Assembly (NCBI GenBank): GCA_045586505.1
Contig: JAZNAL010000053.1
Location: 1 to 64,000 of the forward strand
Source of the DNA: Flemingiibacterium sp045586505
GTDB taxonomy: Bacteria > Bacillota > Clostridia > Oscillospirales > CAG-272
Length of the DNA: 64,000 nt
Reading direction: 5' to 3'
Shown: positions 14,764-22,144 of the stretch, one piece after another
Numbering within the stretch: the stretch's first letter is position 1
Layout: the number at the start of each line of letters is the position of its first letter
The notes under the pieces: generated by a model
Database searches by the model: none
Seen by the model: the letters and a program-made list of their open reading frames with translations, nothing else
Told to the model about the DNA's origin: nothing
Translations under genes and position numbers: made by a program

Positions 14764-14885
14764 ATACTTTCACCTTTCAAGTGTGTATTAAAACCTTAAT
14801 ATAATGATACCACAAACATCGCCGTAAGTCAAGATAAAAGAACTCTTATTAAGGCAGAACAAAAAAGCAAATTCCCGCCGGACAC

Positions 14886-14914
14886 TTGACAAAACGTTCA
14901 TTTGGTGGTATACT
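14886..14914 (+). promoter_or_regulatory. promoter of the TrpB2 gene
   Basis: TTGACA at 14886-14891 and TATACT at 14909-14914, 17-base spacer, 40 bases before the ATG. No trp leader peptide, T-box or other attenuator lies between. Confidence 0.8.
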
Positions 14915-14954
14915 TTAAACTGTATAAATATTATTACTAAGGAAGAATACAATA

Positions 14955-16328
14955 ATGATCAACGATAATATTCCATATAAGATTTATCTTGCCGAGGATG
15001 AGCTTCCAAAGCAGTGGTACAATGTCCGCGCGGATATGAAGAATAAGCCCGCGCCCCTGCTTGATCCTGCCACAATGAAGCCCATTACCGCAGAAAAGCT
15101 CTCCGAGGTATTCTGTGAGGAGCTTGTAAAGCAGGAGCTTGACGATACTACCCCCTATTTTGATATTCCCGAGGAGATCCTCAATTTCTACAAGATGTAC
15201 CGTCCCGCACCGCTGACACGTGCGTACTTCCTTGAAAAGAAGCTCGGAACACCCGCGAAGATCTACTATAAGTTCGAGGGCAACAACACCAGCGGCTCCC
15301 ATAAATTAAACACCGCTATCGCACAGGCATACTATGCGAAAAAGCAGGGACTCAAGGGCGTCACTACCGAGACCGGTGCAGGGCAGTGGGGTACTGCACT
15401 TGCCATGGCGTGCTCCTACTTCGGACTTGACTGCAAGGTCTACATGGTAAAGTGCTCCTATGATCAGAAGCCCTTCCGCCGAGAGGTAATGAAGGTCTAC
15501 GGCGCATCAGTTACCCCTTCTCCCTCTATGGAAACGGCGGTGGGACGCAAGATCAACGAGCAGTTCCCCGGTACCGGAGGAAGCCTTGGATGTGCGATCT
15601 CCGAGGCTGTGGAAGCGGCGACCTCTATGGAGGGCTACCGCTATGTGCTGGGTAGTGTACTTAATCAGGTACTCCTGCATCAGACCATCATCGGTCTCGA
15701 ATCAAAGCTGGCAATGGACAAATTCGGAATCAAACCCGACATCATCATCGGATGCGCGGGCGGTGGATCCAACCTCGGCGGTCTTATCTCTCCCTTCATG
15801 GGCGAAAAGCTCCGCGGCGAAGCTGATTACCGTTTTATCGCTGTCGAGCCGATTTCCTGCCCCAGCTTAACACGCGGAAAATACGCTTACGACTTCTGCG
15901 ACACGGGTGCGGTCTGCCCGCTTCAGAAGATGTACACCCTGGGAAGCGGATTTATGCCCGCCGCAACTCACGCAGGCGGTCTCCGCTACCACGGCATGAG
16001 CTCGCTGCTTTCCCAGCTTTACGATGACAAGCTCATGGAAGCTGTCTCCGTAAAGCAGACTGATGTATTCGCGGCGGCAGAGCTGTTCGCTCGCGTTGAG
16101 GGTACGCTCCCCGCGCCCGAATCCAGCCATGCTATCAAGGTTGCCATCGACGAGGCACTGAAGTGCAAGGAAACCGGCGAGGAAAAGACTATATTCTTCG
16201 GTCTCACAGGCACGGGCTACTTCGACATGATGTCCTATGAGAAGTTCCATAACGGTGTTATGACGGACTACATTCCTACCGACGATGAGATCAATGCGGC
16301 GCTTGCAAAGCTGCCGAATATCGGCTGA
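14955..16328 (+). CDS. trpB2: TrpB2-type tryptophan synthase beta chain-like PLP enzyme
   Basis: A 457-residue fold-type II PLP enzyme, longer than the roughly 400 residues of classical TrpB. The PLP lysine is Lys117 in TSGSHKLNTA, followed by TTETGAGQWG and the phosphate-binding GCAGGGSNLGG. The extended N-terminus (LPKQWYNVRADM...PLLDPATMKPI) marks the TrpB2 subfamily, which makes tryptophan from indole and serine without, or with another, alpha subunit. No trpA is in the window, so indole salvage is likely. Monocistronic, with its own promoter and a strong terminator. Confidence 0.92.
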   Translation: MINDNIPYKIYLAEDELPKQWYNVRADMKNKPAPLLDPATMKPITAEKLSEVFCEELVKQELDDTTPYFDIPEEILNFYKMYRPAPLTRAYFLEKKLGTPAKIYYKFEGNNTSGSHKLNTAIAQAYYAKKQGLKGVTTETGAGQWGTALAMACSYFGLDCKVYMVKCSYDQKPFRREVMKVYGASVTPSPSMETAVGRKINEQFPGTGGSLGCAISEAVEAATSMEGYRYVLGSVLNQVLLHQTIIGLESKLAMDKFGIKPDIIIGCAGGGSNLGGLISPFMGEKLRGEADYRFIAVEPISCPSLTRGKYAYDFCDTGAVCPLQKMYTLGSGFMPAATHAGGLRYHGMSSLLSQLYDDKLMEAVSVKQTDVFAAAELFARVEGTLPAPESSHAIKVAIDEALKCKETGEEKTIFFGLTGTGYFDMMSYEKFHNGVMTDYIPTDDEINAALAKLPNIG

Positions 16329-16345
16329 TATTTAACCACAACATA

Positions 16346-16379
16346 AAAATCGGATTGGCTTATGCCAATCCGATTTTTT
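16346..16379. terminator. bidirectional terminator between trpB2 and sfsA
   Basis: Perfect 14-base stem AAAATCGGATTGGC / GCCAATCCGATTTT around a four-base loop, with T runs on both strands. Confidence 0.9.
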
Positions 16380-16413
16380 GATTATTAGTAAACCAATGCG
16401 TAATTTGCGAGGA

Positions 16414-17094
16414 TCATTGCAAACATACATTCACCGGCTTATCGATCACGGCGGCGGTTTCTGTGATAATACAGTCGAACGCCAGCACCTCAACGCCCGC
16501 CGCCGCGGCTTCGCGCAGTGCCGCACCGAATGCGGGATGGGTATTGTCATTGGGCACAAAGCATTTTACGCCCTTCATCTGTATCACAAACATGATCTTC
16601 GCCCCGAAGCCTGCTTTTTTGCATTCGATCAGCTCGCGGATATGTTTAATGCCGCGCTCGGTGGGGGCATCGGGAAACATCGCCGTGCCATCTCGCTCTA
16701 ATGTAACGCCTTTGACTTCAATAAATGTAGTCTCACCGTTTATAATGGCGCACAGATCAAATCTGGACGAGCCGTATGTGACCTCACGGCGGATATCGGC
16801 ACCCGGCAGATTATTGCGCAGCCATTCGTATGCCATGGCGTTGGGCGCCTGGGAATCCATGTTTATGAGTCCGATCCCGGGCTTGTAAACCTTCACGAGA
16901 TCGTATTTTGTTTTTCGTGCCGGATTTTCGCCGTCGGCAAGTATCACGCGGCATCCCGGAACCAGCAGCTCACGGCATCGCCCCGTATTTTTGACGTGAA
17001 CCGTTTCCACGGTGCCGTCACAAAGGCGCACATGAGCGATAAAGCGATTGGGGCGGTCAATAAATTCGGCGGGAACAATTTTGTTGTAGGTCAT
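16414..17094 (-). CDS. sfsA: SfsA-family DNA/RNA nuclease
   Basis: A 226-residue SfsA protein. The N-terminal OB-like part contains RPNRFIAHV and VHVKNTGRCRELLVPG; the C-terminal part has the PD-(D/E)xK-like core FDLCAI...TTFIEVKGVTL and ends with HPAFGAALREAAAAGVEVLAFDC, all standard for SfsA. First described as a sugar fermentation stimulation protein, it is now viewed as a nuclease. Its stop-to-start distance from the downstream-transcribed ligase gene (17151) is 56 bases on the same strand, so it may be the distal gene of that T-box-controlled transcript. Confidence 0.93.
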   Translation of the reverse strand: MTYNKIVPAEFIDRPNRFIAHVRLCDGTVETVHVKNTGRCRELLVPGCRVILADGENPARKTKYDLVKVYKPGIGLINMDSQAPNAMAYEWLRNNLPGADIRREVTYGSSRFDLCAIINGETTFIEVKGVTLERDGTAMFPDAPTERGIKHIRELIECKKAGFGAKIMFVIQMKGVKCFVPNDNTHPAFGAALREAAAAGVEVLAFDCIITETAAVIDKPVNVCLQ

Positions 17095-17150
17095 GTTAAC
17101 TCCCTATTGCAAATATGGCCGCCGCGGACCGCGGCAGCCATAAGTGCTGA

Positions 17151-19442
17151 TTATTTCTTATCGTTAGATCTGATTTCAACGCGTCTGATCTTGCCGCTGA
17201 TGGTCTTGGGAAGCTCCTCTACAAATTCAACGATTCTCGGATACTTGTAGGGCGCGGTGTGAGTCTTGACGTAGTTCTGAATTTCCTTCTTAAGCTCGTC
17301 ACTACCCTCCTTACCCTTCACAAGCACGATGGTCGCCTTGACAACCTGACCGCGGATCTCGTCGGGTGCTGCGGTGATCGCGCACTCGAGGACATAGGGC
17401 AGCTCCATTATAACGGATTCGATCTCGAACGGACCGATGCGGTAGCCGCTGGACTTGATAAGATCGTCTGTACGTCCTACATACCAGAAGTAGCCGTCCT
17501 CGTCCATCCATGCGGTATCACCGGTGTGATAGTAGCCGTCATGCCATGCGTCGCGGGTCTTTTCTTCATTGTTGTGATATCCCTTATAAAGTCCGCAGGG
17601 GACTTCATCCGCGGTTTTGATGCAGATCTCGCCCGTTTCACCAACCGCACAGGGCTTATCCTCGCCGTTGAGGATCTCGACAGTATAAAGCGGACTGGGT
17701 TTACCCATTGAGCCGGGTTTCGGAACGCTGTTTACGAGATTTGCAAGCACCAGCGTGGTCTCGGTCTGACCGAAGCCCTCCATAAGCGGAACCTTGGTCT
17801 TATTTACCCACTGCTGATATACTTCAGGGTTTAACGCCTCACCTGCGGTGCAGGAATACTTGATGCTGGAGAGATCATACTTTGACAGATCCTCTTTGAT
17901 AAAGAAGCGGTACATGGTAGGCGGTGCACAGAAGGTGGTGATGTTGTATTTTGCAAACAGCGGGAGAATGTCATGCGCATCAAACTTGTTGAAGTCATAG
18001 GTGAACACTGCCGCCTCGCAAAGCCACTGACCGTAGAGCTTGCCCCAGAGAGACTTACCCCAACCTGTATCGGAGATGGTGAAGTGGATGCCGCTTGGGT
18101 CAACATTGTGCCAATACTTGGCGGTGATAAAATGACCGAGGGCATACTTGTAGCTGTGAGCCGCGATTCTCGGATAGCCGGTGGTGCCGGAGGTGAACAT
18201 AAACAGCATGGTGTCGTCACCGCAGGCGGTATCCTCGGTACGCTCGTAAACATCGGAGCAGGTCTTGTAGTTGTCGAAGTCGAGCCAGCCGTCCATAGAC
18301 TTGACCTCGTTGCCGCAGGCAAGGATCTTTGTCTTGACGGTGGGGCACTTAGCGCAGGCGAGATCTGCCTGATGCGCCACATCGCCGTCAGCGGTGCAGA
18401 TCACAGCAGAGACCTCTGCCGCGTTGAAGCGGTATTCAAAATCGTGTTCCACAAGCAGATTGGTGGCGGGGATTATGATTGCGCCCATCTTGTGAAGAGC
18501 AACGATGGTATACCAGAAATGCTTGTGACGCTTGAGAACGACCAGCACGCGGTCGCCCTTCTTAATGCCGAGGGATGTGAGGTAGTTTGCAACCTTGTTG
18601 GACTCACGCATCATATCACCGAAGGTGATACGGGACTCGGTCTTGTCAGCGGACAGGTGGAGCATTGCCAGCTTGTCGGGATTCTTTTTGGCGATCTCGT
18701 CAACACAGTCGAAGCCGAAGTTGAACTTGTCGTCATTCTTGAATTTGATGGAATTAAGTACACCCTTGTCGTCAAGAGTGGTTTCGATGAAGTTCTCCCA
18801 AACCGCGCCGGTCTTGACATCGGGAACCACGGTGGGCTTCTTCTCGATTGTAGGGGCTTCGTAGTCGTAAGCCTTACCCTCGGCGTCGATTACTACGGCG
18901 ATGAATTTACAATCGCCCTCATATGCGATCATACCGTGAGGGGTGCCGCTGTTGTAGTAGATGGAATCGCCCGCGCCAATAACCTCGATGTGGTCATCGA
19001 TCTGCACCTTGAGCTGACCTTCCAGCACATAGTCAAACTCCTGACCCTCATGAGTTGCCAGCTTTATGGGCTTATTCTGCTCCTCTTCACTGTAGCGTGC
19101 GGTTACAACGAAGGGCTCGGCGACCTTATTCTTGAAAAGCGGCGCGAGATTGTTATAGTTGAAGCCCTTGCGGCGTACGATCGGCAGACCTTCGCCTGCC
19201 TTGGTGACTGCAAAGGAGGTAAGTGTAGGGCTGGAGCCCTTTAAAATATCGGTAGCGTCAACGCCGAAGGTCTGGGCGCACTTATGAATAAATGTAAAGC
19301 TGAAATCGGATTCACCTGATTCAACGGCGAGGTACTCCTCCTCTGTGACACCTGTACGCTTCGCCATATCGGAAGCGCTGAGACCCATGATCTCACGCAG
19401 GGCGTGTAAACGCTCGGCAATTTCCTTTAATTTGTTTTCCAT
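17151..19442 (-). CDS. HTH(XRE)-cupin-acyl-CoA synthetase (AMP-forming) fusion
   Basis: A 763-residue three-part protein. Residues 5-65 are an XRE-type helix-turn-helix (LREIMGLSASDMAKRTGVTEEEY). Residues 105-185 are a cupin with LATHEGQEFDYVLEGQLKVQI and GDSIYYNSGTPHGM. From about 235 to the end is an adenylate-forming ligase with P-loop FTSGTTGYPR near 412-421, then YHTGDTAWMDEDGYFWYVGR and the C-terminal KTISGKIRR lysine. The enzyme would activate a carboxylic acid as AMP then CoA ester. The HTH-cupin half resembles small-ligand-sensing regulators, so the fusion may both sense and use its substrate. The start is ATG 19442 behind GGAGGAAC. A T-box leader precedes it. Confidence 0.9.
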   Translation of the reverse strand: MENKLKEIAERLHALREIMGLSASDMAKRTGVTEEEYLAVESGESDFSFTFIHKCAQTFGVDATDILKGSSPTLTSFAVTKAGEGLPIVRRKGFNYNNLAPLFKNKVAEPFVVTARYSEEEQNKPIKLATHEGQEFDYVLEGQLKVQIDDHIEVIGAGDSIYYNSGTPHGMIAYEGDCKFIAVVIDAEGKAYDYEAPTIEKKPTVVPDVKTGAVWENFIETTLDDKGVLNSIKFKNDDKFNFGFDCVDEIAKKNPDKLAMLHLSADKTESRITFGDMMRESNKVANYLTSLGIKKGDRVLVVLKRHKHFWYTIVALHKMGAIIIPATNLLVEHDFEYRFNAAEVSAVICTADGDVAHQADLACAKCPTVKTKILACGNEVKSMDGWLDFDNYKTCSDVYERTEDTACGDDTMLFMFTSGTTGYPRIAAHSYKYALGHFITAKYWHNVDPSGIHFTISDTGWGKSLWGKLYGQWLCEAAVFTYDFNKFDAHDILPLFAKYNITTFCAPPTMYRFFIKEDLSKYDLSSIKYSCTAGEALNPEVYQQWVNKTKVPLMEGFGQTETTLVLANLVNSVPKPGSMGKPSPLYTVEILNGEDKPCAVGETGEICIKTADEVPCGLYKGYHNNEEKTRDAWHDGYYHTGDTAWMDEDGYFWYVGRTDDLIKSSGYRIGPFEIESVIMELPYVLECAITAAPDEIRGQVVKATIVLVKGKEGSDELKKEIQNYVKTHTAPYKYPRIVEFVEELPKTISGKIRRVEIRSNDKK

Positions 19443-19512
19443 GATAAGTTCCTCCAAAAATTGTGGTAATTTTATTTTAGAAGGCTTCGGCAAGACCGCA
19501 ATTTGCTCGGAA

Positions 19513-19795
19513 TAAAACAAAAAGCGCCTCAAAGCGGGTCAAAACCCTTACTTTGAGACGGAATGTTTAAATATTCCGCGGTACCACTCAAATTGCGTAA
19601 AATACGCCTCTTTACGGACTCTGACAAGTCCTTTGCCTTTACGCGGCATAACGTGGAAGTCTACTCGGTTTCCCTTTCGGTCCCAAGCTCGGAAGCGATT
19701 GGTCGATTGAATAACACTTCATCGGCTCACACCACCCGCCGACTCTCTGGAGAAGAAATATTCTGACCGTCTTCGTCACAGCCTTTTTTATTACG
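19513..19795 (-). promoter_or_regulatory. T-box riboswitch leader
   Basis: Minus-strand leader with all T-box parts: an AGAGAG bulge (19743-19748) and apical GGTGTGAGCC of stem I, the antiterminator core GAGTGGTACCGCGGAA (19574-19589), and a terminator in which CGTCTCAAAG pairs with CTTTGAGGCG (about 19523-19561) followed by TTTTTGTTTT. T-boxes bind uncharged tRNA and allow transcription when it accumulates. The specifier loop lies around 19703-19716; ATC (Ile) and TTC (Phe) are both possible in the visible register, so I do not assign the amino acid. Confidence 0.92.
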
Positions 19796-19801
19796 TTTAG
19801 T

Positions 19802-19830
19802 ATTATAGCATACTAAAGTGCGTTTGTCAA
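19802..19830 (-). promoter_or_regulatory. promoter of the T-box leader
   Basis: Minus strand TTGACA (19825-19830), 17-base spacer, TATAAT (19802-19807); perfect consensus. Confidence 0.9.
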
Positions 19831-19969
19831 TAGCTTTTTGTAATTTTTTTCAAATTGTTTTGTGTGTTATTGAAATATTGCAGGTAAGGCTCTGGGCAAA
19901 GTGCGACGGAAGAGGAAAATATACCGAAAGTAGTGATCTATGCATTCAACATACTCACAAAAAAGTCCT

Positions 19970-20019
19970 ACACCACTTGTAGTGTGAAATGACACATTGC
20001 CGCAAGTACGTGTTATAAT
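19970..20019 (+). promoter_or_regulatory. promoter region and palindrome before the XRE regulator
   Basis: TATAAT at 20014-20019 with only a weak -35 (GACACA-like near 19991). Upstream at 19970-19985 is the near-palindrome ACACCAC-TT-GTAGTGT, a plausible operator for the XRE protein itself. Confidence 0.5.
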
Positions 20020-20052
20020 ATATGCATTATTTAGAAAATCACGGAGGAAAAC

Positions 20053-20370
20053 ATGGATAAATTAGCATTTGGAGAGCGGATGAAAAGTCTCAGAACGCTT
20101 TACGGCATAACAGTGAAAGAAATGTCAGAATATGTAGGATGCAGTATGCAGTTTATTGATAAAATTGAGAGAGGGGAATATTTACCTACACTTAGTACTG
20201 CCGTAAGTATAGCCAACCGGCTTGGTGTAACTGTTAGTGAGTTTTTCGACTATGATTGCAGTGATCCGATTATGATAAGGAATATTATAGTTGATATTGC
20301 TAAACTAAATGACATACAGAAAGAAGCGCTTCTTACCATAATAAGCGGCATGGCTTCAAATAACACATAA
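20053..20370 (+). CDS. XRE-family helix-turn-helix transcriptional regulator
   Basis: A 105-residue protein. The N-terminal HTH runs from FGERMKSLRTLYGITVKEMSEYV through GCSMQFIDKIERGEYLPTLSTAVSIANRLGVTVSEFFDY, a standard Cro/C1-type domain. The short C-terminal part (IAKLNDIQKEALLTIISGM) is probably for dimerisation. GGAGGAAAAC precedes the ATG. It is a single-gene unit ended by a hairpin at 20377. Target genes are unknown; autoregulation via the upstream palindrome is possible. Confidence 0.9.
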   Translation: MDKLAFGERMKSLRTLYGITVKEMSEYVGCSMQFIDKIERGEYLPTLSTAVSIANRLGVTVSEFFDYDCSDPIMIRNIIVDIAKLNDIQKEALLTIISGMASNNT

Positions 20371-20376
20371 AAACAT

Positions 20377-20410
20377 CACGCACACCTTGCGGTGTGCGTG
20401 AACATTTTTA
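20377..20410 (+). terminator. terminator after the XRE gene
   Basis: Perfect 10-base stem CACGCACACC (20377-20386) / GGTGTGCGTG (20391-20400), loop TTGC, followed by AACATTTTTA. Confidence 0.85.
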
Positions 20411-20412
20411 CT

Positions 20413-20529
20413 TAACCGACTGAACCACAACAGTGACGGATTCCATACCCCAGACGGATACGGTCATAACCATATCACCGTAGAAACGCGGTGCCGGACG
20501 TGTGCGGAAGATGCCTACCCTTGTATAAA
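20413..20529 (-). pseudogene. coding-like remnant downstream of the DUF1508 gene
   Basis: On the minus strand a 39-codon frame without a good start ends in TAA: it reads VGIFRTRPAPRFYGDMVMTV then SVWGMESVTVVVQSVK. The codon usage and residue pattern look coding, but a stop lies a few codons upstream and no ribosome site is visible. It may be the severed C-terminus of an older gene. I do not recognise the family. Confidence 0.35.
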
Positions 20530-20543
20530 TGTTTTAATTAAAC

Positions 20544-20912
20544 TTATGCCTTTACGATCTCAGCGTCGGGAGCATTCTTTTTTACGCTCTCGATACCGTT
20601 CTCACAGCTTGCCTTGGAGGTGTAGCCCTCACTTGTAGCGATGATCTCACCGTTGCGAGCCTTCAGGCGGAAGCGATACTCGCCTGCCTTATCGGTGTAC
20701 ATTTCAAACTTGGGGCAGGTTGCAGCAACAACGGGATCAACGGTCTGATCCTCAACATTCGCGATGGGAGCATTGTTCTTAACGCTCTCAATGCCCTTAT
20801 TGCAGGATGCCTCAGCGCTGTAAACCTCGCTGGTAGCGATAACCTGTCCGTTGCCAGCAACGAGATCGAACTTTACGCCGGATGTGGTTTCTTTAACAAC
20901 AAACTTTCCCAT
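20544..20912 (-). CDS. DUF1508 (YegP-like) tandem-repeat protein
   Basis: A 122-residue protein made of two copies of the about 50-residue DUF1508 unit. Copy one (residues 3-50) has VKFDLVAGNGQVIATSEVYSAEASCNKGIESVK; copy two has YRFRLKARNGEIIATSEGYTSKASCENGIESVK. The F-x-L-x-x-x-N-G-x-x-I-x-x-S-x-x-Y pattern is diagnostic. These small proteins are widespread, with no proven function. GGAGGAAAAATATC precedes the ATG at 20912. Confidence 0.92.
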   Translation of the reverse strand: MGKFVVKETTSGVKFDLVAGNGQVIATSEVYSAEASCNKGIESVKNNAPIANVEDQTVDPVVAATCPKFEMYTDKAGEYRFRLKARNGEIIATSEGYTSKASCENGIESVKKNAPDAEIVKA

Positions 20913-21039
20913 GATATTTTTCCTCCATTATTTCGCATAAGCGATATTTTGATAAAATATTACATTAATATTATACGATAAAAACGTCGAATTGTCAATA
21001 TAAATATGTAATTTTGTCAGAAAAACCGTCGTATTTACA

Positions 21040-21993
21040 TTAAAATTCTATTTTTTGTGACCTGTCGAAAAGACGCATAAGTGCAGTTTTGGGCTCCACG
21101 CCGCGATACAGTACGTCATATACCGCACTGCATATGGGAAGCTCTACGGAATTGTCGTCTGCCATCTTGATAAGAGCAGGCACAGTATAATAGCCTTCCG
21201 CCAGCTTTCCGAAGTCCTTACCGCCAACATAGTATTCACCAAACGCACGGTTGTGGCTGTATTCGGAAAATACCGTTGCCTGATAATCGCCGAGATGGCA
21301 AAGACCGTAAGCTGAGCGCTCATTGCCGCCGCAGACTTTGATCAGTCTTGCGATCTCACGTGCTCCTCTTGACATGAGCGCGCCTTTGAGGGAAGTCATA
21401 TGCAGTCCGTCAAGCATACCGGCAGCTACACCGATAACATTTTTTGCTGCAGCTCCGATCTCGCTTCCGATAAAATCCGTTCCATAATAAAAGCGAATTA
21501 TTCCGCCCGAGAAAGCCTCGATAAGCTGGGATTTCACATCGTCATCATTACTGTCTATGACCATGCAGTTCGGTATTCCCCTGTAAAATTCCTCCACGTG
21601 GCCGGGACCAAGCCATACTGCGACGCGGTTGCCCGGAAGCTCTTCCTCCATAACCTCAGATAACCGTTTGCAGGTATTGTTTTCGATTCCCTTCATGCAG
21701 AGAACAAAGGTCTTGGCATCAAGATCCAACGCTTTAAGTTCGCCGCAGAGCGAGCGAAGCCCCTGCGAATTTACGGATATTACAATGATTTCGGAAGACT
21801 TAACGTCATAAAGATCGGTTGTAAGCGTCAGAGAATCGGGAATCGGAATGTATTCGTTCCTCCGCTCGGACATAAGCTGTTTCATATTTTCCGAGCTGCT
21901 TCTTCCGTACAGCGAGACCTTGTGTCCGAGGCTGTGGAGGTACCAAGCGATACAGCTTCCCCATCTTCCGCATCCTATAACTGTTATTTTCAT
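21040..21993 (-). CDS. gpsA: NAD(P)-dependent glycerol-3-phosphate dehydrogenase (GpsA-like)
   Basis: A 317-residue dehydrogenase that would reduce dihydroxyacetone phosphate to sn-glycerol 3-phosphate for lipid synthesis. The Rossmann motif GCGRWGSCIAWYL is at residues 7-19; the family core GSEIGAAAKNVIGVAAGMLDGL carries the catalytic lysine, followed by the second-half motif GLCHLGDYQATVFSEYSHNRAFGEY. It differs from typical GpsA (which has GLGDL-x-x-TC-x-S-x-x-S-R-N), so it may be a divergent paralogue. A consensus promoter lies at 22035-22063. Confidence 0.85.
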   Translation of the reverse strand: MKITVIGCGRWGSCIAWYLHSLGHKVSLYGRSSSENMKQLMSERRNEYIPIPDSLTLTTDLYDVKSSEIIVISVNSQGLRSLCGELKALDLDAKTFVLCMKGIENNTCKRLSEVMEEELPGNRVAVWLGPGHVEEFYRGIPNCMVIDSNDDDVKSQLIEAFSGGIIRFYYGTDFIGSEIGAAAKNVIGVAAGMLDGLHMTSLKGALMSRGAREIARLIKVCGGNERSAYGLCHLGDYQATVFSEYSHNRAFGEYYVGGKDFGKLAEGYYTVPALIKMADDNSVELPICSAVYDVLYRGVEPKTALMRLFDRSQKIEF

Positions 21994-22034
21994 TTATTCT
22001 ATCACTTCTTTCGATATTTTGCCTTATATATAAT

Positions 22035-22063
22035 ATTATACACCATTATTGCCGCAATGTCAA
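22035..22063 (-). promoter_or_regulatory. promoter of the gpsA-like gene
   Basis: Minus strand TTGACA (22058-22063), 17-base spacer, TATAAT (22035-22040). Confidence 0.85.
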
Positions 22064-22144
22064 TTATATCTCACATTTGGTATTATACTCGATTTTCGGG
22101 ACAGAATAAATACCGATAACACGATTTTTATCGGAGGAAACCGA

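Noticed and set aside
17973..19244. 423-codon plus-strand open frame opposite the ligase fusion
   Set aside because: It is the antisense of a well-conserved adenylate-forming enzyme; no known domain or ribosome site.
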